Shown here: positions 1 to 8,078 of the stretch, piece by piece
How the letters are laid out: each line of letters opens with the position of its first letter
Numbering within the stretch: position 1 is the first letter of the stretch
NCBI RefSeq assembly: GCF_016863275.1
Contig: NZ_BOOO01000004.1
Coordinates: 186,001 to 250,000, forward strand
Length of the DNA: 64,000 nucleotides
Origin: Planotetraspora mira
Lineage (GTDB): Bacteria > Actinomycetota > Actinomycetes > Streptosporangiales > Streptosporangiaceae
Direction of reading: 5' to 3'
Made by a program: the position numbers and the translations under genes
Notes under the pieces: generated by a model
The model's input: only the letters and a program-made list of their open reading frames with translations
Told to the model about the DNA's origin: nothing
The model's database searches: none

Positions 1-194
1 TTCGCGGACCGCGTCAGCCGGTACGGCTCCGCCCCGGCGTCGAGGGGGATCTCCCACAGCGCGGTGCCGTACGACGAGCGGTCGGGGCTGAGTGACTGGA
101 CCACGGACACGAGCCTGGTCCCATCAGGGGAGAGCCGCAGCGACACCACGCGCGGCAGGGCAACGTATTCACGGATGTCCGGAAATTGGCTCAC
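1..194 (-). CDS. S9 family peptidase, N-terminal fragment (partial)
   Basis: The reverse strand opens with a GTG at 194 and stays open to the window edge, giving 64 residues beginning VSQFPDIREYVALP. The stretch LRLSPDGTRLVSVV followed by a W-E-I-P-L strand looks like the first blade of the beta-propeller of prolyl-oligopeptidase-type (S9) serine peptidases. The catalytic alpha/beta-hydrolase domain would lie outside the window, so enzyme class rests on the propeller motif only. It is divergent from hemH with about 90 bases between the starts. Confidence 0.6.
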   Translation of the reverse strand, partial: MSQFPDIREYVALPRVVSLRLSPDGTRLVSVVQSLSPDRSSYGTALWEIPLDAGAEPYRLTRSA

Positions 195-283
195 CGTTCG
201 AACCTACCCGGATCTTCACGTGATCCCCAACGGAGCACACCTCCGGAGGAGACCGGACCGGATCCTGCGTAGGCTGGACGGTC

Positions 284-1255
284 ATGGGGAGCACCTTGCC
301 TTACGACGCCTTGCTCGTCGTCTCGTTCGGCGGGCCGGAGAAGCCTGCCGACGTCATGCCGTTCCTGGAGAACGTCGTGCGCGGCCGGGGAGTGCCACGC
401 GAACGGCTGCTCGAGGTCGAGGCGCACTACCAGGGCTTCGGCGGGGTCAGCCCGATCAACCAGCAGTGCCGTGACCTGATCGACGCGCTCGACGTCGACC
501 TGCCGATCTACTGGGGCAACCGGAACTGGCACCCCTTTCTGGAGGACACCGTCCGCCAAATGAAGGCCGACGGGGTCAGGAAGGCGGCGGCGTTCGTCAC
601 GGCCGCCTACAGCTCCTACTCGAGTTGCCGCCAGTACCTCGACGACATCGTCCGCGCGCGTGCCGCGGTCCCCGGAGCACCCGAGATCGTCAAGCTGCGG
701 CACTACTACGACCACCCCGGCTTCATCGCGGCGATGGCCGACCACACCCGCGCCGCCCTCGACGCCCTTCCCGCGGCCGTACGGGACACCGCACGATTCG
801 TCTTCACCGCGCACAGCATCCCGGTCTCGATGGCGAGGACCGCGGGCCCCACGGGCGGGGCGTACGAGGCCCAGCTCAGGAAGGCCGCCGCGCTGGTCAC
901 CGAGCAGGTGGACGCCGGCCGGCCCTGGGATCTGGTCTGGCAGAGCCGGAGCGGCCCGCCGAGCGTCCCCTGGCTGGAGCCGGACGTCTGCGCCCACCTG
1001 GAGGCGCTGCACGAGTACGGCGTCCGCGCGGTCGTGGTGGTGCCGATCGGGTTCGTGTCCGATCACATGGAGGTCGTCTACGACCTCGACGTCGAGGCGA
1101 CGACCCTGGCCGAGAAGCTCGGCATGGCGCTCAGCAGAGCGGCCACGGCGGGCACGCACCCGCGCTTCGTCTCCATGGTGAGCGAGCTGCTGGCCGAGCC
1201 CGAGCCCGTCCCCTGTGCCGCGACCTGCTGCCCGGCGCCGATCCGCCGGCCCTGA
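284..1255 (+). CDS. hemH: Ferrochelatase (actinobacterial, probably coproporphyrin III ferrochelatase)
   Basis: This enzyme inserts Fe2+ into the porphyrin late in heme synthesis. Actinobacteria use the coproporphyrin-dependent branch, so coproporphyrin III is the expected substrate (family knowledge). The 323-aa protein begins LPYDALLVVSFGGPE as in the family. The catalytic His is about residue 177 (FTAHSIP) and the conserved acidic residue is Glu263 (SDHMEVVYDLD). Cys115 (YSSCRQY) together with Cys311, Cys315 and Cys316 in the tail (CAATCC) makes the four-cysteine set that binds a [2Fe-2S] cluster in actinobacterial enzymes. It is a single gene with no operon partner on its strand. Strong identification. 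Confidence 0.95.
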   Translation: MGSTLPYDALLVVSFGGPEKPADVMPFLENVVRGRGVPRERLLEVEAHYQGFGGVSPINQQCRDLIDALDVDLPIYWGNRNWHPFLEDTVRQMKADGVRKAAAFVTAAYSSYSSCRQYLDDIVRARAAVPGAPEIVKLRHYYDHPGFIAAMADHTRAALDALPAAVRDTARFVFTAHSIPVSMARTAGPTGGAYEAQLRKAAALVTEQVDAGRPWDLVWQSRSGPPSVPWLEPDVCAHLEALHEYGVRAVVVVPIGFVSDHMEVVYDLDVEATTLAEKLGMALSRAATAGTHPRFVSMVSELLAEPEPVPCAATCCPAPIRRP

Positions 1256-1355
1256 GGCCGGAACCGATCCGCCGGCCCTGAGCGTCCACCAGGCTGGGGG
1301 CCACGGGGGGCTGAACGTCACCGGGCTGAGCGCCACCGGGCGGGAATCGGGCCGC

Positions 1356-2507
1356 TCAGGGATACTTCCGCGCGTACGACGTCGCCAGGCCGAGGACCCT
1401 GTCCACGTACGACCATGAGTGGTTGTAGAACCAGACGGCCTTCCTGAGCTTGTCGCCGCCGCGCCCGGCGCCGTTCGCGCAGAGGTATTTCGCGGCCGCC
1501 GGGACGGCGTCGTAGGGGCTCCATATGTCCGACTCGCCGTCGCCGTCGCCGTCGACGCCGTAGGACTTCCACGTGGCGGGCATGAACTGCATCGGCCCGA
1601 GCGCGCCCGCCGAGGACGGCCCGTTGTTGCGCCCGTGGCCGCTCTCCACCTGCCCGGTGGCGGCGAGGACGGTCCACGACAGGCCGGGGCAGACCGTCGC
1701 GGCCCGCTGGTAGAGCTCCAGGTAGCTGCCCGGCCGTCCGACCAGCCCCGACGTCGAGGTGGTCTTCCCCGGGGTGGTGGCGGGTGCGCGGCTCGCGCCC
1801 ACGGTCACGATCTGTGCCTTCTGCCCGAGCAGCCGGCCGACCGCGCGCTTGTCGGGCGTGCCACGATCCGCGTGGATGAGGACCACGACGTCGGCGGCGA
1901 GCCCCAGTCGCCGTCCCAGGTCGGTGCTGACCAGGCCGTCGACGCCGGGCAGTCCGAGCGGCGCGGACGCCGCCAGGCGCACCCGCGGGCCGCCGTCGAT
2001 CTGGAGATCGGTTCCGAGGACCATGCCCGTCCGGTCGACCGTCTTGCTGTCGGCCACGACCTCGTTGCGCGCGAGCGCGCTCCAGACCTCGGGCTGGTCG
2101 GCAACGGGCTTGGGCGTCCAGGAGCGGAATTCGGTGGGGTCGACGGCGAGCAACTGCAGCCCCTGGCCCGCCGTGCGCACCGCGCCTCCGCCGGCGCCCG
2201 CCACCTTCTGCACGTGCTTCAGACCGGCGATCGCCTGCAACGTCCCGGCGGACACAGGAGTGGGGGTGATGGCCAGCATGCTGGGCGGCGTGACCTGCAC
2301 GCTGACGACGTCGACGACGGGCGGGCTCGAGGGGAGCACCGCATCGGGGACGACCGTCGTCGCGGCCGGACGGTCGGCCGCGACGGGCTGCCGGTCCTCA
2401 TCAGCGGAGACCAGTAGGACGACGCCTCCGGCGATGACCCCGATGATCAGTACGGTCAGCCCGGCCACAAGTGCACGAAGATGCGTGGACCGGGGAAGAA
2501 GGCGCAC
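1356..2507 (-). CDS. Membrane-anchored lytic transglycosylase (SLT/MltB-like)
   Basis: A 383-aa cell-wall hydrolase that should cleave the glycan strands of peptidoglycan with formation of 1,6-anhydro-MurNAc. Residues 11-34 are one hydrophobic segment (a signal anchor), so the enzyme acts outside the membrane. The middle, about 60-250, is weakly conserved. The catalytic domain is about 262-383: Glu288 in GQVESGHG is the likely catalytic acid, followed by SAGALGPMQFMPATW, the usual substrate-groove motif, and a DGDGDGESD calcium-binding-like loop. The start is GTG at 2507; the alternative starts downstream would cut the anchor. It stands alone, divergent from the MFS gene. Confidence 0.88.
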   Translation of the reverse strand: MRLLPRSTHLRALVAGLTVLIIGVIAGGVVLLVSADEDRQPVAADRPAATTVVPDAVLPSSPPVVDVVSVQVTPPSMLAITPTPVSAGTLQAIAGLKHVQKVAGAGGGAVRTAGQGLQLLAVDPTEFRSWTPKPVADQPEVWSALARNEVVADSKTVDRTGMVLGTDLQIDGGPRVRLAASAPLGLPGVDGLVSTDLGRRLGLAADVVVLIHADRGTPDKRAVGRLLGQKAQIVTVGASRAPATTPGKTTSTSGLVGRPGSYLELYQRAATVCPGLSWTVLAATGQVESGHGRNNGPSSAGALGPMQFMPATWKSYGVDGDGDGESDIWSPYDAVPAAAKYLCANGAGRGGDKLRKAVWFYNHSWSYVDRVLGLATSYARKYP

Positions 2508-2732
2508 CCGGCCCAGGTTAATCCCTTCACCCCAAAGACGTAAAAATCACTTGCCATACGCCGGGGTTGTGCGCGAGGGTCGAGCTGCGTAAGCCACGTC
2601 CGCGTGCCATGAGGAAGATGCTCATGGCCGCCGCCGCTCCCAACCGGTGTGCCCGGACGCACAGCGTGCTCTCAACAGCCGGCCCCGACCGGAGCGGGAG
2701 CGCGTGACGACACAGTGCTGAAGGGATGCGAC

Positions 2733-3923
2733 ATGGTGGGGCCGTACCGAGGCCTGTTCGGCACGCCCGGGGCCAAGGGCTTCGTCATCACCGGCTTCAT
2801 CGGGCGGATTCCCATGTCGATGCTCGGCATCGGCGTCGTGCTCCTCATCTCCGCGATCACGGGCTCCTACGCCACCGCCGGCGCGGTGTCGGCCGTCTTC
2901 TCACTCGCCTACGCCATGGCCGCCCCGGTGTCCGGCCGTCTCGTGGACAGGTTCGGCCAGGCGAAGGTCCTGGTGCCGTTCGCCCTGCTCCACGGGGTCG
3001 CCCTCTCCGGCCTGATGGCGTGCGCCCACGCGAACGCCCCGATCTGGACGCTGTACGCGACAGGCGCCGCCGCGGGGGCCACCGCCACGTCGCTGGGCTC
3101 GATGGTGCGCGCCCGCTGGTCGCACGTCCTCAAGGACTCCTCGCAGCTGCACACCGCGTTCTCGTTCGAGTCGGTGGCCGACGAGGTCATCTTCGTCGGC
3201 GGCCCTGCCTTCGTGACCGCGCTCGCGACGACGGTGAACGTGTACGCCGGGATCATCGTCGCCATCGTCCTCACGCTCGTGGGCACTCTGGCGTTCTCCG
3301 TGTTGCGCGGCACCGAGCCGCCCGCCGTACGGCACAGGGAACACGCGGGCTCCCCCATCGCGATCCCCGGGGTGGCCCTGCTGTCGGCCGTCTTCCTCGC
3401 GATGGGCGCGGTGTTCGGCTCGGTCGACGTCATCACCGTCGCCTTCGCCGACGAACAGGGCAGCAAGGTGGCGGCGGGGTTCCTGCTCGCGTCGCTCTCC
3501 GGCGGGAGCATGGTCTCCGGCCTCTGGTACGGCTCCCGCCACTGGAAGATCAGCCTGCGCAGCCGGTTCATCAGGGGGCTTTCGATCTTCGCGGTGGGGC
3601 TCACACCGGTCCTGCTGATGAACGACATCCGCCCGATGGCGGTGGCCCTGTTCTTCGCGGGCCTCGCGATCTCGCCCACTCTGATCACGGGCTTCTCCCT
3701 CATCGAGCGCCTGGTCCCGACCTCGCAGCTCACCGAGGGCATGTCGTGGATCTCGACGTCGATCGGGTTCGGCGTGGCCATCGGCGCATGGGCGGGCGGC
3801 CACCTGACCGACGTGTACGGCGCGTCGAACGCCTACGGATTCACCTTCGCCTGCGCCCTCGCCGCGGCGGTCGTCGGCGTGGCGGGGTCCACGCTGGTCC
3901 GGATGGAACACCGCACCAACTGA
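2733..3923 (+). CDS. MFS transporter
   Basis: A 396-aa polytopic membrane protein with about 12 hydrophobic segments, the size and pattern of a major facilitator superfamily carrier. The loop SGRLVDRFGQAKVL after the second helix matches the MFS signature. Substrate unknown; most relatives are uncharacterised efflux or sugar-efflux-like carriers. The start ATG at 2733 is chosen because a purine-rich site (gaaggga, 2720-2726) lies 6-7 bases upstream and the protein then opens with VGPYRGLFGTPG just before helix 1. A longer reading to 2649 adds a polar, unsupported leader. No operon partner. Confidence 0.85.
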   Translation: MVGPYRGLFGTPGAKGFVITGFIGRIPMSMLGIGVVLLISAITGSYATAGAVSAVFSLAYAMAAPVSGRLVDRFGQAKVLVPFALLHGVALSGLMACAHANAPIWTLYATGAAAGATATSLGSMVRARWSHVLKDSSQLHTAFSFESVADEVIFVGGPAFVTALATTVNVYAGIIVAIVLTLVGTLAFSVLRGTEPPAVRHREHAGSPIAIPGVALLSAVFLAMGAVFGSVDVITVAFADEQGSKVAAGFLLASLSGGSMVSGLWYGSRHWKISLRSRFIRGLSIFAVGLTPVLLMNDIRPMAVALFFAGLAISPTLITGFSLIERLVPTSQLTEGMSWISTSIGFGVAIGAWAGGHLTDVYGASNAYGFTFACALAAAVVGVAGSTLVRMEHRTN

Positions 3924-4022
3924 CCCGCGGCGCGGCGGCGGGGCCATAGGCAGCCGCCGATTTTATGAGTAGTGTTCATGTTCCACGACGGGGGCGTGCG
4001 GTTTCACTGCGCGAGGAGGAAC

Positions 4023-5348
4023 ATGGGCGCCTTCGTCAACTGGGCACGCAACCAGTCGGTCACTCCCTCGGAGTTCCGGACACCCACGTCCGCCGCCGAC
4101 GTGGCGCGGGCCGTCACGGATGCCGCGCGCGGTGGGCGGCGGGTCCGGATGCTGGGCACCGGACACTCGTTCACCGGGGTCGCGCTCACCGACGGGATCC
4201 TGCTCAGACCGGACGGGCTGACCGGGATCATCGAGACCGGCGACGGCCGCGTCAAGGTCGCCGCCGGCACACCGCTCCGCGCGCTCAACGAGGAACTGCA
4301 GGCACGCGGACTGGCCCTGGCCAACATGGGGGACATCACCGCCCAGACGGTCGCCGGGGCCATCCAGACCGGCACCCACGGCACGGGACGGGAGATCGGC
4401 GGTCTCGCCGACCAGGTCCTCGAGATGGACATCGTCCTGGCCGACGGCTCGGCGACCACCGTGAGCGAGGGCGATCTGTTCGACGCGGCGCGTGTCGGCC
4501 TGGGCGCCCTCGGCATCCTCACCGCTGTGACATTCCGGGTCGAGCCGTCGTTCCTCCTCCACTCGCGCCGCGAGCCGATGCCGTTCAGCCGCATCCTGGA
4601 CTCGCTCGACGAGCTCACGGGAGACAACGAGCACCTCGACTTCTTCTGGTTGCCGCACACCGACACCTGCCTGGTCAAGCGGAACAACCGCTCCCCCGGT
4701 CCGGCCAGGCCGCCGGGCGCGTTCAAGCACTGGCTGGACAACGTCTTCCTGGAGAACACCCTCTTCGGCGCGATGTGCGCCGTGGGAGCCCGCGCCCCCG
4801 GTGCCATCCCGCGCATCAACAGGCTCTCGGCGAGCGTGCTGAGCGCGTCGGAATGCGCGGACGCCTCATACAAGATCTTCACGTCGGTCCGGGAGGTGCG
4901 CTTCCTCGAGATGGAGTACGCCATCCCCCGCCACCACCTCGCCGAGGCCCTTCGTCAGACGCGGGACCTGATCGAGCGATCGGACTGGAAGATCACCTTC
5001 CCCGTCGAGGTCAGGGTCACGCCGCCGTCCGACGCGTGGCTCTCCACCGCGTACGGCAGGCCGTCGGCGTACATCGCGTGCCACGTCTACCGCCCGACGC
5101 CGAACCCGGATTACTTCGCGGGCGTCGAGGAGATCATGACGAGGTTCCAGGGCCGCCCGCACTGGGGCAAGCTGCACACGCGGGACGCGGCATACCTCCA
5201 GACGGTCTATCCGAGGTTCGCCGACTTCCAGGCGTTGCGTGACAGGCTCGACCCCCACGGGCTGTTCGCCAACGACTATCTGGACCAGGTGCTCGGAGCG
5301 GCACGCGTGAGTTCCCCCGCGGACGGCCCGGAAACCACGGCCACGTAA
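4023..5348 (+). CDS. FAD-linked oxidoreductase, D-arabinono-1,4-lactone oxidase family
   Basis: A 441-aa flavoprotein oxidase of the aldonolactone oxidase group (VAO/PCMH flavin fold). It shows GTGHSFTG at 45-52, whose His48 is the usual covalent FAD attachment residue. It also shows TGTHGTG in the FAD-binding half and the C-terminal family signature HWGKLHT. The tail RLDPHGLFANDYL is also typical. Physiological substrate unknown; sugar lactones or alditols are plausible from family knowledge. The start ATG 4023 follows a strong Shine-Dalgarno run (gaggagga, 4013-4020). An upstream in-frame start at 3972 lacks a comparable site. Confidence 0.88.
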   Translation: MGAFVNWARNQSVTPSEFRTPTSAADVARAVTDAARGGRRVRMLGTGHSFTGVALTDGILLRPDGLTGIIETGDGRVKVAAGTPLRALNEELQARGLALANMGDITAQTVAGAIQTGTHGTGREIGGLADQVLEMDIVLADGSATTVSEGDLFDAARVGLGALGILTAVTFRVEPSFLLHSRREPMPFSRILDSLDELTGDNEHLDFFWLPHTDTCLVKRNNRSPGPARPPGAFKHWLDNVFLENTLFGAMCAVGARAPGAIPRINRLSASVLSASECADASYKIFTSVREVRFLEMEYAIPRHHLAEALRQTRDLIERSDWKITFPVEVRVTPPSDAWLSTAYGRPSAYIACHVYRPTPNPDYFAGVEEIMTRFQGRPHWGKLHTRDAAYLQTVYPRFADFQALRDRLDPHGLFANDYLDQVLGAARVSSPADGPETTAT

Positions 5349-5890
5349 AGAGAACCCCCTTGTGACGCTTTCCCGGCGTGTCGGGTTGCCTCACCTGACC
5401 GCCTTACGGGCACATTGCGAGGCACGGGCAGCCTGAGCCCGGCGTGCCACTCGAACCCGGGGGAGCAAGTGCACATCAACCCCTCCCGCAGGCGGGGCCT
5501 GACGGCCTCTTCAGCGGGGGCCGCCGCGACCGCCGCGGCGACCACGACGCCACCCGTCGCCGCGCCGGCGCCGGGACGGCCGCATCCACGGACAGTGAGC
5601 GCGCATCACCTCAGGAAGAACGACCCATCATTCTCTCGCGTCATGAGCCGACTCCACCCCGCGGGGCGGCGCCGTACGGGACAATCCGTCGAGGACACCT
5701 GCCCGCTTGCCGTACCCCGGCGGGCTGTAGCAAGGTGAGCGCGGAAAATGTGACCGGCGTCACAACATCTGCCCCACCCCTGGGCGAGGCGATGTTCGGA
5801 CATGCCGGGTACGGTGCTGGAAGGCAACCGGCTCACGCGAGAGACTCAAGGGTCCGGGGGAAGACGCAGCACGATGACGAAGGGACTCGC
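5349..5890. other. Intergenic region upstream of sepH, no convincing gene
   Basis: This 542-base stretch between the lactone oxidase and sepH has open frames on both strands, but they lack family features and good ribosome sites, and their composition is proline/arginine-rich as random high-GC frames are. The one clear signal is the 16-base Crp-type palindrome at 5749-5764. The last 130 bases should hold the sepH promoter, though no unambiguous -10/-35 pair can be picked. Confidence 0.6.
5749..5764. promoter_or_regulatory. Perfect Crp/FNR-type palindrome upstream of sepH
   Basis: The sequence TGTGACCGGCGTCACA is a perfect TGTGA-N6-TCACA palindrome, the canonical half-sites of cAMP receptor proteins, which actinobacterial Crp also recognises (family knowledge). 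Its centre is about 134 bases before the sepH start codon and no other gene begins nearby on the plus strand. This suggests control of sepH by a Crp-like factor; binding itself is inference. Confidence 0.6.
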
Positions 5891-7846
5891 ATGCAGGAGC
5901 TCCGTCTCGTCGCGGTAAGTGAGGACGGCACGTATCTCGTCCTGGCCACGGCCGGACGGGGCACGCGGTTCACGCTTCCCGTCGACGACCGGCTCCGCGC
6001 CGCGGTCCGCGGCAACTTCTCCCGTCTCGGCCAGTACGAGATCGAAGTGGAGAGTCCGTTGCGCCCCAAGGAGATCCAGGCTCGAATCCGCGCCGGTGAG
6101 ACGGCGGAGGAGATCGCGGCCACCGCCGGCATCCCGGTGGAACGCGTCCGCTGGTTCGAGGGACCCGTTCTCCAGGAGCGCGAGTACATGGCCCAGCAGG
6201 CGCAGCGCGCCCCGGTCCGCATGCCCGGAGACAACACCCCGGGTCCGACGCTGGGCGAGCTGGTCGCCGAGCGTCTCACCCGCCGCGGCGTCCCCGCCGA
6301 CGAGATCGACTGGGACTCCTGCAAGCGCGACGACAACCTGTGGCGGGTGAAGCTGGGCTTCGTCTGGAACGGGCACACCCGGCACGCCGAGTGGCTGTTC
6401 GACCCGCGCCGCCGCCACATCACCCCGAACGACGACGAGGCCATGCGCCTGTCGGCGGCCGAGTACGTCGAGCCCGACAGCGACGACTCGACCGTCCGTC
6501 CCTTCGTGCCGAGGCTCGCGGCCAAGCTCGCCCCCGTGGCGCCGCTGCCGGGTTCCGGCCGGCAGGACACATACGGGCGCGCCGAGCCCGGCTACGACCG
6601 CCCTGCCGTACGGCACGAGCCGCCCGCCCGTCTCGACCCCCCGCTGCGCCAGGAACCGCCGGCGTGGCACGAGCCCCGCCACGAGGAGCCCCCGGCCTAC
6701 CGGCCCGAGCCGCGCCGCGAGGAGCCCGCCGCGTACCGCGCCGAGCCCGCTCCGGTGCCCTTCAGGCTGCCGGAGCCGCTGGTCGAGCCCGACGAGGTGG
6801 AGGAGCCTCCCGCCTTCCGGCTGCCTCAGGCGACGCCGGTCGCGCAGGCTCCGACGCCGCTGCGCCCGGTCGCCGACGACAGGCCCGTGAACCACCCGGC
6901 CGTTTCCGCGCCGGAACGTGCGTCGACTCCCCCGATCCCCGACATCCTTCTCCCCTCCACGACCGAACCCTCCGAGCCGGACGCGCCCGAGCCCGTCCTC
7001 GACGGCCCGCAAGAGCCGCAGGACACATCCGCGCGTGACACGGCCACGGAGACAGAGCCGGAGACGGCGGAGCACGAGACGGCCGGGGGCGGAACCGTGA
7101 ACCAGACGAAGGACCAGACGGGCGACGAGAACGCGCCGGCGAGGCAGGCCGCGGCGGCCGAGGATGCCGCGGCGGCTTCCGCCGAGGTCGCCGCCACGCA
7201 GGACGAGCCCGCCACCAAGCCTGTCACCGAGGCCGTCGTGGAGACGGCCGCCGTCGGCGAGAGGCGAGAGGCGGCCCCAGCGGCCGTCTCCGGGGACAAG
7301 GCAGGCGACAAGGCCGGCGACGCCGACCGCCCCGCGGCCCCTGTCGCGGCTCCCGTGAAGGCGCCGGCCGTGCCTGCTCCCGCTCCTCGGCCGACGCCTG
7401 CTCCGCGGCCGGTTCCCGCTCCCCCGCGTGCCGCGGGTACGGCACCGGCCGGCGGTTCACCGGTCCCGGGCTCGAAGGGGACGGAGAAGGCCGCGCCCGC
7501 GCCGTCCAAGGCACCCGCACCTGCCACGACCGGCCGTGAGGTGCCCGCTCAGGCGCCTGCCGCCGCCCGCGCCGGGGCGCCCGCCGCGAACGGCGACCGT
7601 CCCGGTGGCGGGAGAGCCGCCGCGGCGGCTTCGGCGGCCAAGGACGCCGGCGAGCCCGCGGCGAAGGAGGCCGCCAAGGCTCCGGCACAGGGTGCCATCA
7701 AGGAAGCGCCCAAGGACGCGAAGCCGGAGACGCCCGCACCGCCCGTGCCGAAGCCGGCACCGGCGCGGCCGCGCAAGTCGCGGGGCCGTCGGGCCTCCGT
7801 GCCGACGTGGGACGAGATCATGTTCGGCGCGCGCAAGCCCGACTAG
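5891..7846 (+). CDS. sepH: Cell division protein SepH (DUF3071 family)
   Basis: SepH is an actinobacterial FtsZ-binding protein that helps Z-ring assembly at division septa. The 651-aa product begins MQELRLVAVSEDGTYLVLA, the hallmark of the family. The conserved DUF3071 region covers about residues 1-165, with a helix-turn-helix-like segment (AEEIAATAGIPVERVRWFEG, about 75-94) that in characterised homologues is needed for FtsZ interaction. Residues about 210-620 are a proline/alanine/glutamate-rich disordered linker with loose E-P-P-A-Y repeats. The extreme C-terminus (VPTWDEIMFGA) is a conserved short motif. ATG 5891 is chosen over upstream frames because the family N-terminus starts exactly there, with a gaagg site 8 bases before it. 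Confidence 0.95.
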   Translation: MQELRLVAVSEDGTYLVLATAGRGTRFTLPVDDRLRAAVRGNFSRLGQYEIEVESPLRPKEIQARIRAGETAEEIAATAGIPVERVRWFEGPVLQEREYMAQQAQRAPVRMPGDNTPGPTLGELVAERLTRRGVPADEIDWDSCKRDDNLWRVKLGFVWNGHTRHAEWLFDPRRRHITPNDDEAMRLSAAEYVEPDSDDSTVRPFVPRLAAKLAPVAPLPGSGRQDTYGRAEPGYDRPAVRHEPPARLDPPLRQEPPAWHEPRHEEPPAYRPEPRREEPAAYRAEPAPVPFRLPEPLVEPDEVEEPPAFRLPQATPVAQAPTPLRPVADDRPVNHPAVSAPERASTPPIPDILLPSTTEPSEPDAPEPVLDGPQEPQDTSARDTATETEPETAEHETAGGGTVNQTKDQTGDENAPARQAAAAEDAAAASAEVAATQDEPATKPVTEAVVETAAVGERREAAPAAVSGDKAGDKAGDADRPAAPVAAPVKAPAVPAPAPRPTPAPRPVPAPPRAAGTAPAGGSPVPGSKGTEKAAPAPSKAPAPATTGREVPAQAPAAARAGAPAANGDRPGGGRAAAAASAAKDAGEPAAKEAAKAPAQGAIKEAPKDAKPETPAPPVPKPAPARPRKSRGRRASVPTWDEIMFGARKPD

Positions 7847-7871
7847 GCCCGCGCGAGCGACATCCGATGTG

Positions 7872-8029
7872 AGCCTGACCGGCGCGGCGAGAGCCCGACC
7901 GGCAGGCCGAGGCCCGGCGCGTTGAGCATGGCCGGTGCGGAGAGAGCTCGACCGGCAGGCCGCTGCCTTGGCACGTGAGTGAAGCCCGACCGGCAGGCCG
8001 GGGCCTCGCGTCGTGAGAGTGACCGGCGG
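7872..8029. repeat. Degenerate 23-bp intergenic repeats downstream of sepH
   Basis: Three near-identical 23-bp copies, built on the core cgaccggcaggccg, occur at 7892-7914, 7945-7967 and 7983-8005. Shorter relatives of the same core (gaccggc) occur at about 7877 and 8021. Spacing is irregular (53 and 38 bases). They fill the space between two convergent genes and are rich in GGCC/CCGG, so they could fold. They may be a local duplication series or a transcription-end structure; no mobile-element gene is nearby. Confidence 0.55.
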
Positions 8030-8078
8030 CCTCGTGTCGGAACGTCGCGATGTGCGGTCCGCCTCGTGCGGGCCGTTT

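Noticed and set aside
5415-5738. Ala/Thr-rich open frame before sepH with a signal-peptide-like stretch
   Set aside because: No ribosome site, no family features, arginine/proline-rich composition typical of shadow frames, and it overlaps the Crp-site region's upstream DNA without conserved start.
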